Shown here: positions 46,167-56,364 of the stretch, one piece after another
Layout of the letters: every line of letters starts with the position of its first letter
How positions within the stretch are numbered: position 1 is the stretch's first letter
DNA from: Xiphydria camelus
Taxonomy: Eukaryota; Arthropoda; Insecta; Hymenoptera; Xiphydriidae
NCBI GenBank assembly: GCA_963678675.1
Contig: OY783193.1
Coordinates: 15,017,696-15,081,695 of the forward strand
Length of the DNA stretch: 64,000 bases
Reading direction: 5' to 3'
Position numbers and translations under genes: made by a program
Notes under the pieces: generated by a model
Told to the model about the DNA's origin: nothing
The model's input: the letters and a program-made list of their open reading frames with translations, nothing else
The model's database searches: none

Positions 46167-46735
46167 ATGGCGAAATCAAATGCGCAGAAATGTAAGGAAT
46201 ATCGTGAGAGGCAACGTAAAAAGGATGCAAGTAGTGTAAAAAAAAGTGAAAAAGTCGTGCCCAACGCATGAGGGAGAGTAGGTTACGAAAACAACTGAGA
46301 AACACAGTGAATCAAACTTCCGACGATCAGTTATTAACCAGTGAACCTGAAAATCATAATGTGCAAAATGAAAATGACATTTTAGCTCCTAACTATTCAT
46401 CTTCGGTTCAACCCGCTTTTGTTGACAATGATATCCGCGACGAGCCAGGGCCATCCAATTTACGACGCAATGAACCAGGACCACGTGAACATAATTTATG
46501 TTAGAACTTGCCATATAGTCATTATAACCGAAATCAAATCGCTCATAGGGAATTCAATAAAAAGTTTATAAATAATTCTTTCGGTCATACGTGCTCTATT
46601 TGTGATAGGTTATGGTTTCAAGACGATTTAAAAATTTCCGTTCGTGAATAAGAGGATATATTGAACGTAATTCTCCCTCGGATTGATGAGGAAATCATTC
46701 AAATCTGCTACACCTATCGTCAAGCACTCAAGAAT
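46167..46735 (+). pseudogene. Helitron protein, N-terminal fragment
   Basis: The frame starts MAKSNAQKCKEYRERQRKK, a basic start typical of Helitron-type proteins. It shifts frame to RMRESRLRKQ and continues through an acidic linker to DEPGPSNLRR. After a stop it reads AHREFNKKFINNSFGHTCSI followed by CDRLWFQDDLK, a block found near the N-terminus of insect Helitron helicase proteins. It is cut at 46735 by the CXC element; the next part of the protein is at 54669-54925. Confidence 0.65.
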
Positions 46736-47753
46736 AGTCCAGTCATTGAAGTCCTGAATTAGAAATAATTAAAGAGGATTTGAATTTTTTACAGTAGGTA
46801 CTGTTTGCACCCTACAACAACTTCCTGATATTTTAAAGGATCATCCCCGGTCGGATTGTTTATAAAAGAGATGTAAACAAAAAAACACCGATTTTTTGCG
46901 AATATCTCTTCAACTTTCAAGAATAACGAGAAAATCTTCAAATAAAAGTTGTAACCAATCGAATTTATAATAAAAAAGTCTTTGTGAAATTTTTACCTAT
47001 ATGCAATAGGGAAGTGGCAAAATGCGTTCAAAGTTTGCGCACCACCTAAGGGAGCATGCTGCGCTTAAAAAATTCATAAGAAATCGAAAAATTACTCTTT
47101 TTTGATGATTTTTTTAAAATCGCATCTACAGGAGTAGACCTACATTTTGAGAGATATAGAAAAAAAATTAATGCATTATTAATGCGATTATTGATTATTT
47201 TAGATTTTAAACCGATTCTTTTCACTGAAAACATTGGGGAACAATTTTTTTCTTTTAACTTGGCATTCGTTAGATTATTATCTAAAAAAAAGTCCTCTAC
47301 GGCTTCGCACTGAATACCTTCTGTGTGGAGATATAATATAATATAATACAACTGATTTTCTGGTGAGTGGCAGTCCTGAATGAAATCTGTGGCCGCACCA
47401 CTGTACTGGGGACCGACAGAGAACGCGCATATATTCCCGACTCTCTCTTAGTCATAAATAGGGTTCCAACCGAGCAGAAAACCGTACATGAACGGTACCG
47501 GGCATGCGCAGTAGAGAAATTCTGTTCCAACCGTACGCTGGACGGTCCCTGTACTGTGTTGTGCGGCGTTCCAACCACCGCTGGGATCGTGCGTGGAACG
47601 GTTCATGTACCGTCCATCCGATGCTTGGTCCTCAGCGTGAACTGTGTGGACTGACATGCGCATTACGGCGATTAGTTTGCCTGGCGCGATTATTTAAATA
47701 CTTTTGAGAGTTGACGTTTTCTATCTCCGTATTTTTTTTTGCAAGTTATTAAA

Positions 47754-47865
47754 ATGATGTCTGACAAAGAAGATAGTGATGTGTCGGATATATCGGATAT
47801 GTCCGACACAAGTGACGATGATATCGAATTATACGAAAATAGGGTTAGAAACCAGGATTATTTAG
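47754..47865 (+). CDS. First exon of an acidic protein, unidentified
   Basis: It starts MMSDKEDSDVSDISDMSDTS and continues DDDIELYENRVRNQDYLG to a GTAAGTG donor. The N-terminus is very rich in Asp and Ser. It lies 294 bases inside the 3.5-kb element, where a transposase or accessory gene would start. No downstream exon could be joined with confidence. Transposon origin is inferred from position. Confidence 0.4.
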
Positions 47866-48006
47866 GTAAGTGACAGGTTGAGGTTAAGTTTACAACATCT
47901 TTGTTGGAAAATTTTGATAGAAAATCATTCAATTTGATTGAAAGACTAGGTATAACGAAGGTGAATTAAATTTGATTTAATGAGAGAAATTTCTGCACAA
48001 AATTAT

Positions 48007-49300
48007 GCTCCGGGAGTCGCCACGTCGAGCATTACCTGCCAAGAAGGAAGAATCCCCCGAGGAATCGAAGGAAGCAAAATAAAGGAACGGAAAAAAGGGA
48101 GACGGAACAATAGCGAGGTGGTGGAAGCCGGTGCGATTAGTCCCCCGCCAGGCACACTAACAAAGTTGGTTCATCCAGTTTGACATTTGAGGTTAGGTTT
48201 TCTGTAAGTTCTCTGCCAGTTCACCCGCGTGCCGACAAAAGAGGAAGAAAGCTCTGAAAGGGAGAAACAAGCCGAGAAGGGGAAACAGAAGCTAAAGGAA
48301 TGTATTCTGGAAGGAATAAGAAAGAAGCAACCAACTAAGGGACGAGAGTGTCAGCTCGGAAGCTTTGCTGAACTCACCGGCAAGGAGGGGAACGCTTACG
48401 AGCAACCAAAAGGGAAAACCAAATATTGAACAAGATATCAGTATAAAGGTAGGTCGTACTAATCCAACTAGGTAAGGAGCGTAACAAGAAGACGTGAGAT
48501 TTGCTCCGGAAACGTCATGCCGAGCGTATCTGCTGAAAAGGAAGAATTCTCCAAGGAATCGAAGAAAGTAAAACAACTAAAAAGGGCTCCGGAACAATAG
48601 CGAGAAGGAGGTGGAAGCCGGAACGACCAGCCCCTCGTCAGACATACTAACAAGTCCACCCGCATACCAGTCGCGCGCGAGCAATGCAAGTGATACCCAA
48701 TGAGGAACCGGAATCTTATTAAAAGAAAAGTAGAAGTAATCGGCAGCTGTAATCAGCAGCTATTACGGTAATTATAAGACTCCCAAGGTACTGGCAAAGA
48801 GGAAGACGCTGATAAAGGAATAAGGTAGAAGAAATAATCAACCAGGGGATACGATATCAATTTAAAGGTAAGTCGTGCTAATTTAACCAGTTATACTTAA
48901 CACACACACAACACAAGACCAGGACGATAGATTGCTCTGGGAGACGCCATGCTATGCGTACCTGACATAAAGGGAGAATACCTCGAGGAATCGAAGGAAT
49001 TAAAGTTCACGGACTGGAATGGGAGTTGGAACAATAGCGAGGAAAAGGTGGAAGGAATAAGGGATAAGCATGGAACCGACCAAGTAAGTAACACGACGCG
49101 AGAGCTAACAAAAGCCTGTAGGTGTTGAACGAGAACCGGAATAAACGCGAGAGGCTCCATGGGAAGGATGGAGCAAAGGATGCGAGATGCAACGGTTCGT
49201 AGGAAGGTAACGAAGAAGAAGAGCTCCAGCTTTAAAGATGCATTCGGCCTCCCATGGGCGTCAGGAAGGAAATGAAATGGACTAAGTAGGCAACGCATAG
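48007..49300. repeat. Three diverged tandem units of 430-500 bases
   Basis: Units begin near 48007, 48503 and 48934 with TGCTCCGGGAGTCGCCA, TGCTCCGGAAACGTCAT and TGCTCTGGGAGACGCCAT. Each then has a GAATCGAAGGAA block and a GGAACAATAGCGAGG block. Units 1 and 2 end in AAAGGTAGGTCGTACTAATC or AAAGGTAAGTCGTGCTAATT, which look like splice donors. No unit is open throughout. Confidence 0.65.
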
Positions 49301-49901
49301 GGGGAATTAATGAAATGAAATAACAGCAATACCAATTTATACCTACTGAAAAATTGTAAAACCTATTTCATCTTTGTTAAAACTACGTAATTTGTTTCAG
49401 ATGCAGGCGGTTGGTGTGATCAGAAGAAAATAATTCAAATTGGCAATTGATGGAAGGAAGGCATATCGAAATGAGCAGGCCAAAAGGAGATCCAGATTAA
49501 GACATATATACATGAAAGGAAAGAATATTTCTCGATTCAGGTAAGACATTTATGAAATGAGAATGCCGCAATACCAACCTATACCGATTGAATGATCGTG
49601 ACATCTATTGTCTTTGTTAATAGGAAGAGCATGTGGGCTCGACAACCAGCACTGCAGGAGAACTTGGAAGTCGAGGACGAGGGAGATTAACGTGGCATAC
49701 CAACAGACTTGCGTGTGCAAATTGATGTGTTTCTTTAATTTCATGACGAATGGAAGCGTACAAATTATATTTATTTTCATAGTATAGTTGGTAAAATAGT
49801 CTTAAAATACTTGAACTTATGGGGCATTCCATGTCAACTTTTAGTAGTAGAAATTTTTGGGTCTCCGATTTAGCTGCTCATTTTTTTTCCAAGTATCTTT
49901 A

Positions 49902-50027
49902 GGGCCGGTTTTACCAACAGGTATAAACGCGGTATAGCGCTATACTGAGAATAACCATAAGGCTTATTGCTGGTTATTCTCAGTATAGCGCTATACCGCG
50001 TTTATACCGCGTTGGTAAAACCGGCCC
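49902..50027. mobile_element. Tourist-like MITE with TTA duplication
   Basis: GGGCCGGTTTTACCAAC opens and its reverse complement closes the 126-base element. TTA stands on both sides. The interior is nearly a perfect hairpin around TAAGGCTTATTGC. A 3-bp TTA target fits PIF/Harbinger-mobilised MITEs. Confidence 0.8.
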
Positions 50028-50277
50028 TTAATCAATATAAAAACTGGCCTAAATTTTCAGAACGATTCCATAAATCGTTGAGCTGTTATTATTGTTTTTT
50101 CATCACGATTTATGGCTTCAATTAACAAAATATGGAAGAAATGATCCATATGAAATATTTGTATTTTTTGATTTCGAAAAAAAATTAATTTCTTTATATT
50201 GCGTTTTTTTAATTGAAAATGGAAATAAAAAGTGTTGTATCTCAAAACCGACATTTCTAATTTTCATGATTTTTTTA

Positions 50278-50752
50278 CCCTACATTTCAACATCTTTTAC
50301 GGTAATTTCGAGAGCACTTAGAAAGTGGGGCCTCCCATACACATTTGTTAATGAATTTATTAGTGATTTGAAATGTCAGAATTATCTTCATTCATGCTAG
50401 CTTATAATGGATTTTTTTTTTCCCTGCTAAAATGTAATTCCAATACATGATTTTATAAAATTGTACATTTGTTATTAATATGACAGATCGAATTATGAAA
50501 TATATAATCCTATAAATATGGGCCTTTTAAGTATCTAAAAATGTCTGATGCTTTAGTATGTTTATGGTAGTATATTGCATTAGTATTCGATTCTCGCTGA
50601 GAACCGAACTCGCTTAGAAAACATCTATTCTCTAAGATAGCATGAATAAAGTCCATTCTGACCTTTCAAATGAGTAAAAAAATTTATTAAAGAATGTCTA
50701 TGGGAGGCCCCACTTTCTAAGTGCTTTCGAAATTATCGTAAAAGATGTTGAG
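50278..50752. repeat. Inverted-repeat element, 475 bp
   Basis: CATTTCAACATCTTTTACGG ... AGTGGGGCCTCCCATA near 50283-50340 is mirrored at about 50703-50750 (TATGGGAGGCCCCACTTTCT). The interior is AT-rich with no gene. Confidence 0.6.
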
Positions 50753-51428
50753 ACTTCACGCAACTTGCAAATGACAGAAAATGTCAACTGAAATAGCGTG
50801 ATATAAGCAAGAGAACACCGTGCTCACCGCGTCGTGGGTTAGACACGACTGACCGATTCACGAACGATCCCAAAACCGTTCCAACTGCTCTTGCCAGTTA
50901 CCAGCAGTGCAAACATCGCGCCTGCGCATTAAACCGATCCCACCAGTTCCGTGACAGTTCCAGAACCGTACAGGAATCGTCGGTTGGAACAAACCTAATG
51001 CGTTCTGCACTGCGCGAAGCCGTCTGTGCCTCTACCAAGGAGTAGGTGTCCAACTACCTGCTCTTTACCTCTGTAGACTTTCGGCACGCTGCCAAAAAGT
51101 GCAATGGTAGTATCATGTATGCCCTTCGAGGTTTCGGTAATAATGCATATGCTGATAAACGACCAAGCAAAATTGACAGGTGCTCGTGGAACTTGTGTTG
51201 GAGAAGTTAATTACTTATTGCAAAAAAAATCGCATCTTGCAATGATAGTATCACGTATGCCGAGCATGTGAAACGATATTTCATAGCAAAAATAATATAT
51301 ATTGAAAAAAACGATCGGCATACGTGTATCGTAGGGACTAAGGGTCGGTATATGCTCTAAAAAGTGTTCTAAATTCAGAATTTTTTAAATGATCATATCA
51401 CATATCATGTCCAACTACCTACTCTTAA

Positions 51429-52006
51429 GAGGCCGACACACCCCGTCTGGAAATGTAAAGCTATATTTTCAACATTGTGCATAAGAACCTTTTGCATTTT
51501 CGCCACCACACTTAAAAAACATAAATCTAGAGCCCTATAGAAAAAAAAATAAATAAATAATAAATTTCTGATTTTGCCGATTGATTACAACAACAAAATT
51601 TATTTTTTTTTCTATAGGGCCCTAGATTTATGTTTTTTAAGTGTGGTGGCGAAAATACAAAAGGTTCTTATGCACCATGTTGGAAATATTACTTTACAGC
51701 TGCGACGAAAATGCCCGAAAATTGTCGCGGCTGTAACGTAATATTTCCAAGATGGTGCATAAGAACCTTTCGTATTTTCGCCACCACACTTAAAAAACAT
51801 AAATCTAGGGCCCTATAGAAAAAAAAAATAAATAAATTTTTTTGTTGTAATCAATTGGCAAAATCAGAAATTTATTATTATTATATATTTTTTTCTATAG
51901 GGCTCTAGATTTATGTTTTTTAAGTGTGGTGGCGAGAATGCAAAAGGTTCTTATGCACCATATTGGAAATATAGCTTTACATTTCCAGACGGGGTGTGTC
52001 GGCCTC
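51429..52006. mobile_element. TTAA-flanked palindromic MITE, copy 2
   Basis: Same family and structure as 4088-4659: GAGGCCGACACACCCCGTC ends, TTAA at 51425-51428 and 52007-52010, and four alternating GGTTCTTATGCACCAT blocks. It is inserted at the inner end of the left arm of CXC element C. Confidence 0.8.
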
Positions 52007-52439
52007 TTAACCTCTACTGCGCCATGAGGACGACAGAGGTGGGAGCTAAACAGTATTTCTCTCTGTTGAAACACGTAGTGCGTGCTAGCGACGAATAAAC
52101 GTTGTTGGAGCAATGCAGGCAATTTGTTAGTGTATAGTAATATTCATTTTATTAAGGAAGAAAATTCTTCTATTTTGTGGGTGATTGTAAATTTTTGTTC
52201 TATTTTTACAATACCTTTAATTCAGAATTATCTTCTACAGGTGTCATCAAAATACTCCTGAAATGTTGAATTATACAGTTTTTTATTTGGGCACAGAAGT
52301 TTTTAACGTTTAATAGAAAATTTCAAAAATAATACAAAAATTATAAATACCTATTATTATAACACATATACTTAAACTTGTTAATCCATATCTTCAAATA
52401 TGATTATAAATAATTGAATTTTTTTCAATACAGCATTTT

Positions 52440-52985
52440 TAGAAATTTCAAAAAGAATCAAAATCAATATCATTATCTATATCATCTTCTTCGAATTCAT
52501 AAACAGTGTTCTCATTTGCATTAATAAGAATGTCATACTTGTTATAAATACTTGTTATAAAAACATGATATAAATAAATATATAACATATATCCTTAAAC
52601 TTGTTAATCCATATCTTCAAATGTGATTATAAATGATTGAATTTTTTTTCAATACAGCATTTTTAGAAATTTCAAAAAGAATCAAAATCAATATCATTTT
52701 CTATATCATCTTCTTCGAATTCATAAACAGTGTTCTTATTTGCGTTAATTAGAATGTCGTACTTGTTATAAATACTTGTTATAAATACATGATATAAATA
52801 AATATATAACATATATCCTTAAACTTGTTAATCCATATCTTCAAATGTGATTATAAATGATTGAATTTTTTTTCAATACACCATTTATAGAAATTTCAAA
52901 AAGAATCAAAATCAATATCATTTTCTATATCATCTTCGAATTCATAAACAGTGTTCTCATTTGCGTTAATAAGAATGTCATACAT
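52440..52985. repeat. Tandem triplication of the CXC gene 3' end
   Basis: The phrase AAAAGAATCAAAATCAATAT and the following coding tail (reverse strand of DIDNDIEDD... and YEFE) occur near 52452, 52678 and 52908, a period of about 229 bases. Only the last copy is attached to the CXC exon. Confidence 0.75.
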
Positions 52986-53195
52986 ATCCTCACAATTGTC
53001 GTCTTCACTGTCACTATCTTTCTCATTATTTTCTTCGTGGTATACAGCTCTCTCTGGGGACTTTGAGCGAGAAATAACTGCAGCATTGTTACAACTGATG
53101 CCATTGCAGTTTTTACATAATTGTGAACAACGGAGACCAGCTTTTTTACACCCACAGCGGTTAGTTTGACAAGTCGTAGTGCAACCACAGAAAAT
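52896..53195 (-). pseudogene. CXC-domain terminal exon of element C
   Basis: After TTTTCAG the minus-strand exon reads IFCGCTTTCQTNRCGCKKAG, then LRCSQLCKNCNGISCNN. This is a cysteine-rich CXC domain with nine cysteines at the spacing seen in tesmin/TSO1-type proteins and in the copy at 22017-22110. A Ser/Glu/Asp-rich tail follows (NEKDSDSEDDNCEDMYDILI) and a stop at 52896. The upstream exons expected from the family (GCD block) are not found before the right arm begins at about 53545, so the gene is incomplete. The domain likely binds DNA; function in this element is unknown. Confidence 0.65.
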
Positions 53196-53299
53196 CTGAA
53201 AAGAAGAAAATAACTGAGTAATGCAATAAGAGAGATTTTTTTCTAACAATGATCCTAAACGTAAAACTATCGTTGCAAATTGATCTAAAATTTAACACT

Positions 53300-53840
53300 C
53301 TTTATTCACGTATGCCACTGGGTAGGACTTTTATGAACCGTATGCCGTTGGTATATACGATATATCTCATAGTGATGGATCATATATTTTAAGGACATAC
53401 GTTATACTATAATTGCAAGTACCCATAAATTTAATACACAGTTATAAAGGTGTAGAATTAATTAGACCCGCGAGAACCGTATGCCCCTTAGTAACTGTGC
53501 ATTTTATGCCAAAAATGGTTGAATCTCAAAAGGGCATACTTACGTGATATGATCATTTAAAAAATTCTGAATTTACAACACTTTTTAGAGCATACACCGA
53601 CCCTTAGTCCCTACGATACACGTATGCCGATCGTTCTTCAATATATATTATTTTTTCTATGAAATATCGTTTCACATGCTCGGCATACGTGATACTATCA
53701 TTGCAAGATGCGATTTTTTTTTGCAATAAGTAATTAACTTTTCCAACACAAGTTCCACGGGGACCTGTCAATTTTGCTTAGTCGTTTATCAGCATATGCA
53801 TTATTACCGAAACCTCAAAGGGCATACATGATACTACCAT
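53300..53840. repeat. Iterated GGCATAC/GTATGCC motifs in the inner right arm of element C
   Basis: At least eight copies or near copies of GTATGCC or its complement are seen near 53310, 53340, 53479, 53531, 53590, 53621, 53682 and 53821. Several are followed by TGATACTATCATTGCA-like sequence. The left arm has matching copies near 51120, 51255 and 51319. Confidence 0.65.
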
Positions 53841-54668
53841 TGCACTTTTTGGCAGCGTGCCGAAGGTCTATAGAGGTAAAGAGCAGGTTGGACACCTACT
53901 CCTTGGTAGAGGCACAGACGGCTTCGCGCAGTGCAGAACGCGTTTATGACTAAGAGAGAGTCGGGAATATATGCGCGTTCTCTGTCGGTCCCCAGTACAG
54001 TGGTGCGGCCACAGATTTCATTCAGGACTGCCACTCACCAGAAAATCAGTTGTATTATATTATATTATATCTCCACACAGAAGGTATTCAGTGCGAAGCC
54101 GTACAGAACTTTTTTTAAGATAATAATCTAACGAATACCAAGTTAAAAGAAAAAAAATTGTTCCCCAATGTTTTCAGTGAAAAGAATCGGTTTAAAATCT
54201 AAAATAATCAATAATCGCATTAATAATGCATTAATTTTTGTTCTATATCTCTCAAAATGTAGGTCTACTCCTGTAGATGCGATTTAAGAAAAAATCATCG
54301 AAAAAGAGTAATTTTTCGATTTCTTATGAATTTTTTAAGCGCAGCATGCTCCCTTAGGTGGTGCGCATACTTTAAAGCGCATTTTGCCGCTTCCCTATTG
54401 CATATAGGTAAAAATTTCACGAAGACTTTTTTATTATAAATTCGATTGTTTACAACTTTTATTTGAAGATTTTCTCGTTATTCTTGAAAGTGGAAGAGAT
54501 ATTCGCAAAAAATCGTTTTTTTTTTGTTTACATCTCTTTTTTAAACAATCCGACCGGGGATGATCCTCCAAAATATCAGGAAGTTGTTGTAGGGTGCAAA
54601 CAGTACCTACTGTAACAAATTCAGATCCTCTTTAATTATTTCTAATTCAGAACTTCAATGATTGGACT

Positions 54669-54925
54669 AAAAAGAATACTATCCCTGCAATATGGCCACT
54701 TACAACGGTTTCAAATATCCACCGATACCCGACCATTTACCTCCACTAGATTTGGTATCAGAGCGACTTATATCTCCACGATTCCCCTTTATGCAGATTC
54801 GTCGATTGAGACATGTACATGGTCAATATGGAATTTACGGACAGGTCATTAACGTACCAGTATCTGTGGACACAATGGTTCATCAACTACCGCGAGGCGT
54901 TTGTGCATCAAAAACTACATAAGAT
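54669..54925 (+). pseudogene. Helitron protein fragment, continuation
   Basis: A frame reads MATYNGFKYPPIPDHLPPLD, then LVSERLISPRFPFMQIRRLR and GQYGIYGQVINVPVSVDTMV. This is a well-conserved block of insect Helitron proteins upstream of the Rep domain. It continues the fragment at 46167-46735, but the frames do not join exactly. A stop ends it at about 54920. Rep and helicase domains are absent. Confidence 0.75.
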
Positions 54926-55067
54926 GTCGGTAATTAATACTGGAGGATTACCGTATGAAATCACATTGTAAAGAGTACACACAACAAATATAAAACTTCG
55001 TTGGTAACCTCAAAAAAAACAAAAACGTGTATAGGGTACACGCAACAGAAGTGAAACTTCACGCGTA

Positions 55068-55405
55068 AACCCACGAAATACTAAGATTGAAAAACAAAAT
55101 TAGAAAAAAAAATAACATTGTAAAACAAAAGTAGGGAAAAAAAGGTAAGGTGAAAAAACCAGAATAAAATGTAATCATGCAGTCAAGAAGGTGACGAGAA
55201 GTTTTGCGTATAATTATCAATAAATAAACAGAGGATTGATATAATCATCAATAAATAAACAGACGCAAAACTTCTCATCACCTTCTTGACTGCATGATTA
55301 CATTTTATTCTGTTTTTTCACCTTACCTTTTTTTTCCTACTTTTATTTTACAATGTTATTTTTTTTCTAATTTTGTTTTTCAATCTTAGTATTTCGTGGG
55401 TTTTT
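55068..55405. repeat. Palindrome centred near 55236
   Basis: CCCACGAAATACTAAGATTG ... CATGCAGTCAAGAAGGTGA is mirrored by TCACCTTCTTGACTGCATG ... CAATCTTAGTATTTCGTGGG. The loop repeats ATCAATAAATAAACAGA twice. No gene. Confidence 0.75.
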
Positions 55406-55564
55406 TTTTCTTTTTTCTTTATTAACTCTCTTTTTCATTTGATGGCAACCACTTTTTGTTATAAAAAGTGGTTTACATTACCGAATAAAATAATAGTTTC
55501 AATATTTTTCATAGTTTTACATTATTTTCTTTCTTATTGAGGTGAACCAATATTATTTGTAACA

Positions 55565-55870
55565 GTTGGAAACATCGTTGCATTTTTTTACTCTTACATT
55601 TCGTCATTGGAATTTTTGGCTGCCGAAGATTTTGTTCATAATTTTGGATAATAATTGTCGAAAAAACATTTCAAGCACACTGTATTTTGACACCATAAGC
55701 ATTTATTTTGAAGAATGGGACTTTGCTTCACGCACATTTACATTTTAAAAGCGTTATGGAAAAGCAAATTTCATTGTTTCATTCAGTGTTTCAAATGTTT
55801 TTTCGACAATTATTATCCATCCACAATCGTGAACAAAATCTTCGGCAGCCAAAAATTCCCATAAAGAAAT
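55565..55870. repeat. Imperfect palindrome
   Basis: GGAATTTTTGGCTGCCGAAG near 55610 is mirrored by CTTCGGCAGCCAAAAATTCC near 55840, with further mirrored sequence towards the centre (AATTATTATCC). No coding support. Confidence 0.6.
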
Positions 55871-56364
55871 GTAAGAGCAAAAAAATGTCAAATTTCGTAG
55901 GGGTTTCGTAGCATCGCGACTATGAATACCTATGTTTGCATTGACTTGTGCATTCAATTCCATGTTCAGTTGCATAGATTCAACGTTATTGATGAAAGAT
56001 TTTGACTAATAAAAATCCGGCTTTCAGGTATGTAAGACAAAGCCAGTATGTAAGACGAAGCCAGGCGAAAAAAAAGAAAATCTGCAATTTCTCTTAGTCA
56101 ATATAAAAAGCAAAAATTTTCCCGACTAAAATTTTTTTTAAATTTATTCTCTCATTTTTATACTTAACTCTCCGTTTCTCCCTAGAAACCTACGACCTTA
56201 GGTGGTCGTATGACGAGCGCTGAGCCGCCGTGCTAAACGGAGCACGCTGTTGCAACATTACCTTACACATTGTAATTGCGTCGTGACAATACTGTATCTC
56301 GAGCGTTTGTCGGAGAGCTACTCGCACTGGGCGGCTCGGCGCCGCTTTTCTGTTCTAGTCTAAG
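55871..56364. other. Unassigned stretch
   Basis: Contains the second copy of GGGGTTTCGTAGCATCGCGA (near 55902) and a short GC-rich part near 56200-56350. No gene. Confidence 0.3.

Larger units (their letters stand above)
47460..50996. mobile_element. AT-flanked 3.5-kb element of the GTTCCAAC family
   Basis: It starts AGGGTTCCAACC and ends GGTTGGAACAAACCT. AAT is found on both sides, which includes the AT seen with the shorter relatives at 7326 and 27024. Comparison with the uninterrupted right arm of the host element shows the insertion point exactly. The terminal regions are full of GTTCCAAC, GGAACGG and CAGTTCCAGAACC phrases. Inside are a first exon of an acidic protein, a 430-500-base tandem repeat and two small MITE-like elements. 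It is the largest family member here, but no transposase is recognised. Confidence 0.7.
46736..54668. mobile_element. CXC element copy C, inserted in a Helitron gene
   Basis: The left end AGTCCAGTCATTGAAGT is mirrored by the right end finishing CAATGATTGGACT at 54668. The arms are about 1.12 kb: the right arm is continuous (53545-54668), and the left arm (46736-51395) is interrupted by the 3.5-kb element at 47460-50996. AAGAAT occurs at both junctions, directly at the left and three bases out at the right, so the duplication is unclear. The interior holds a CXC-domain gene end, a tandem triplication and a TTAA MITE. The arms carry many GGCATAC/GTATGCC motifs. The superfamily is not assigned. 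Confidence 0.75.
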
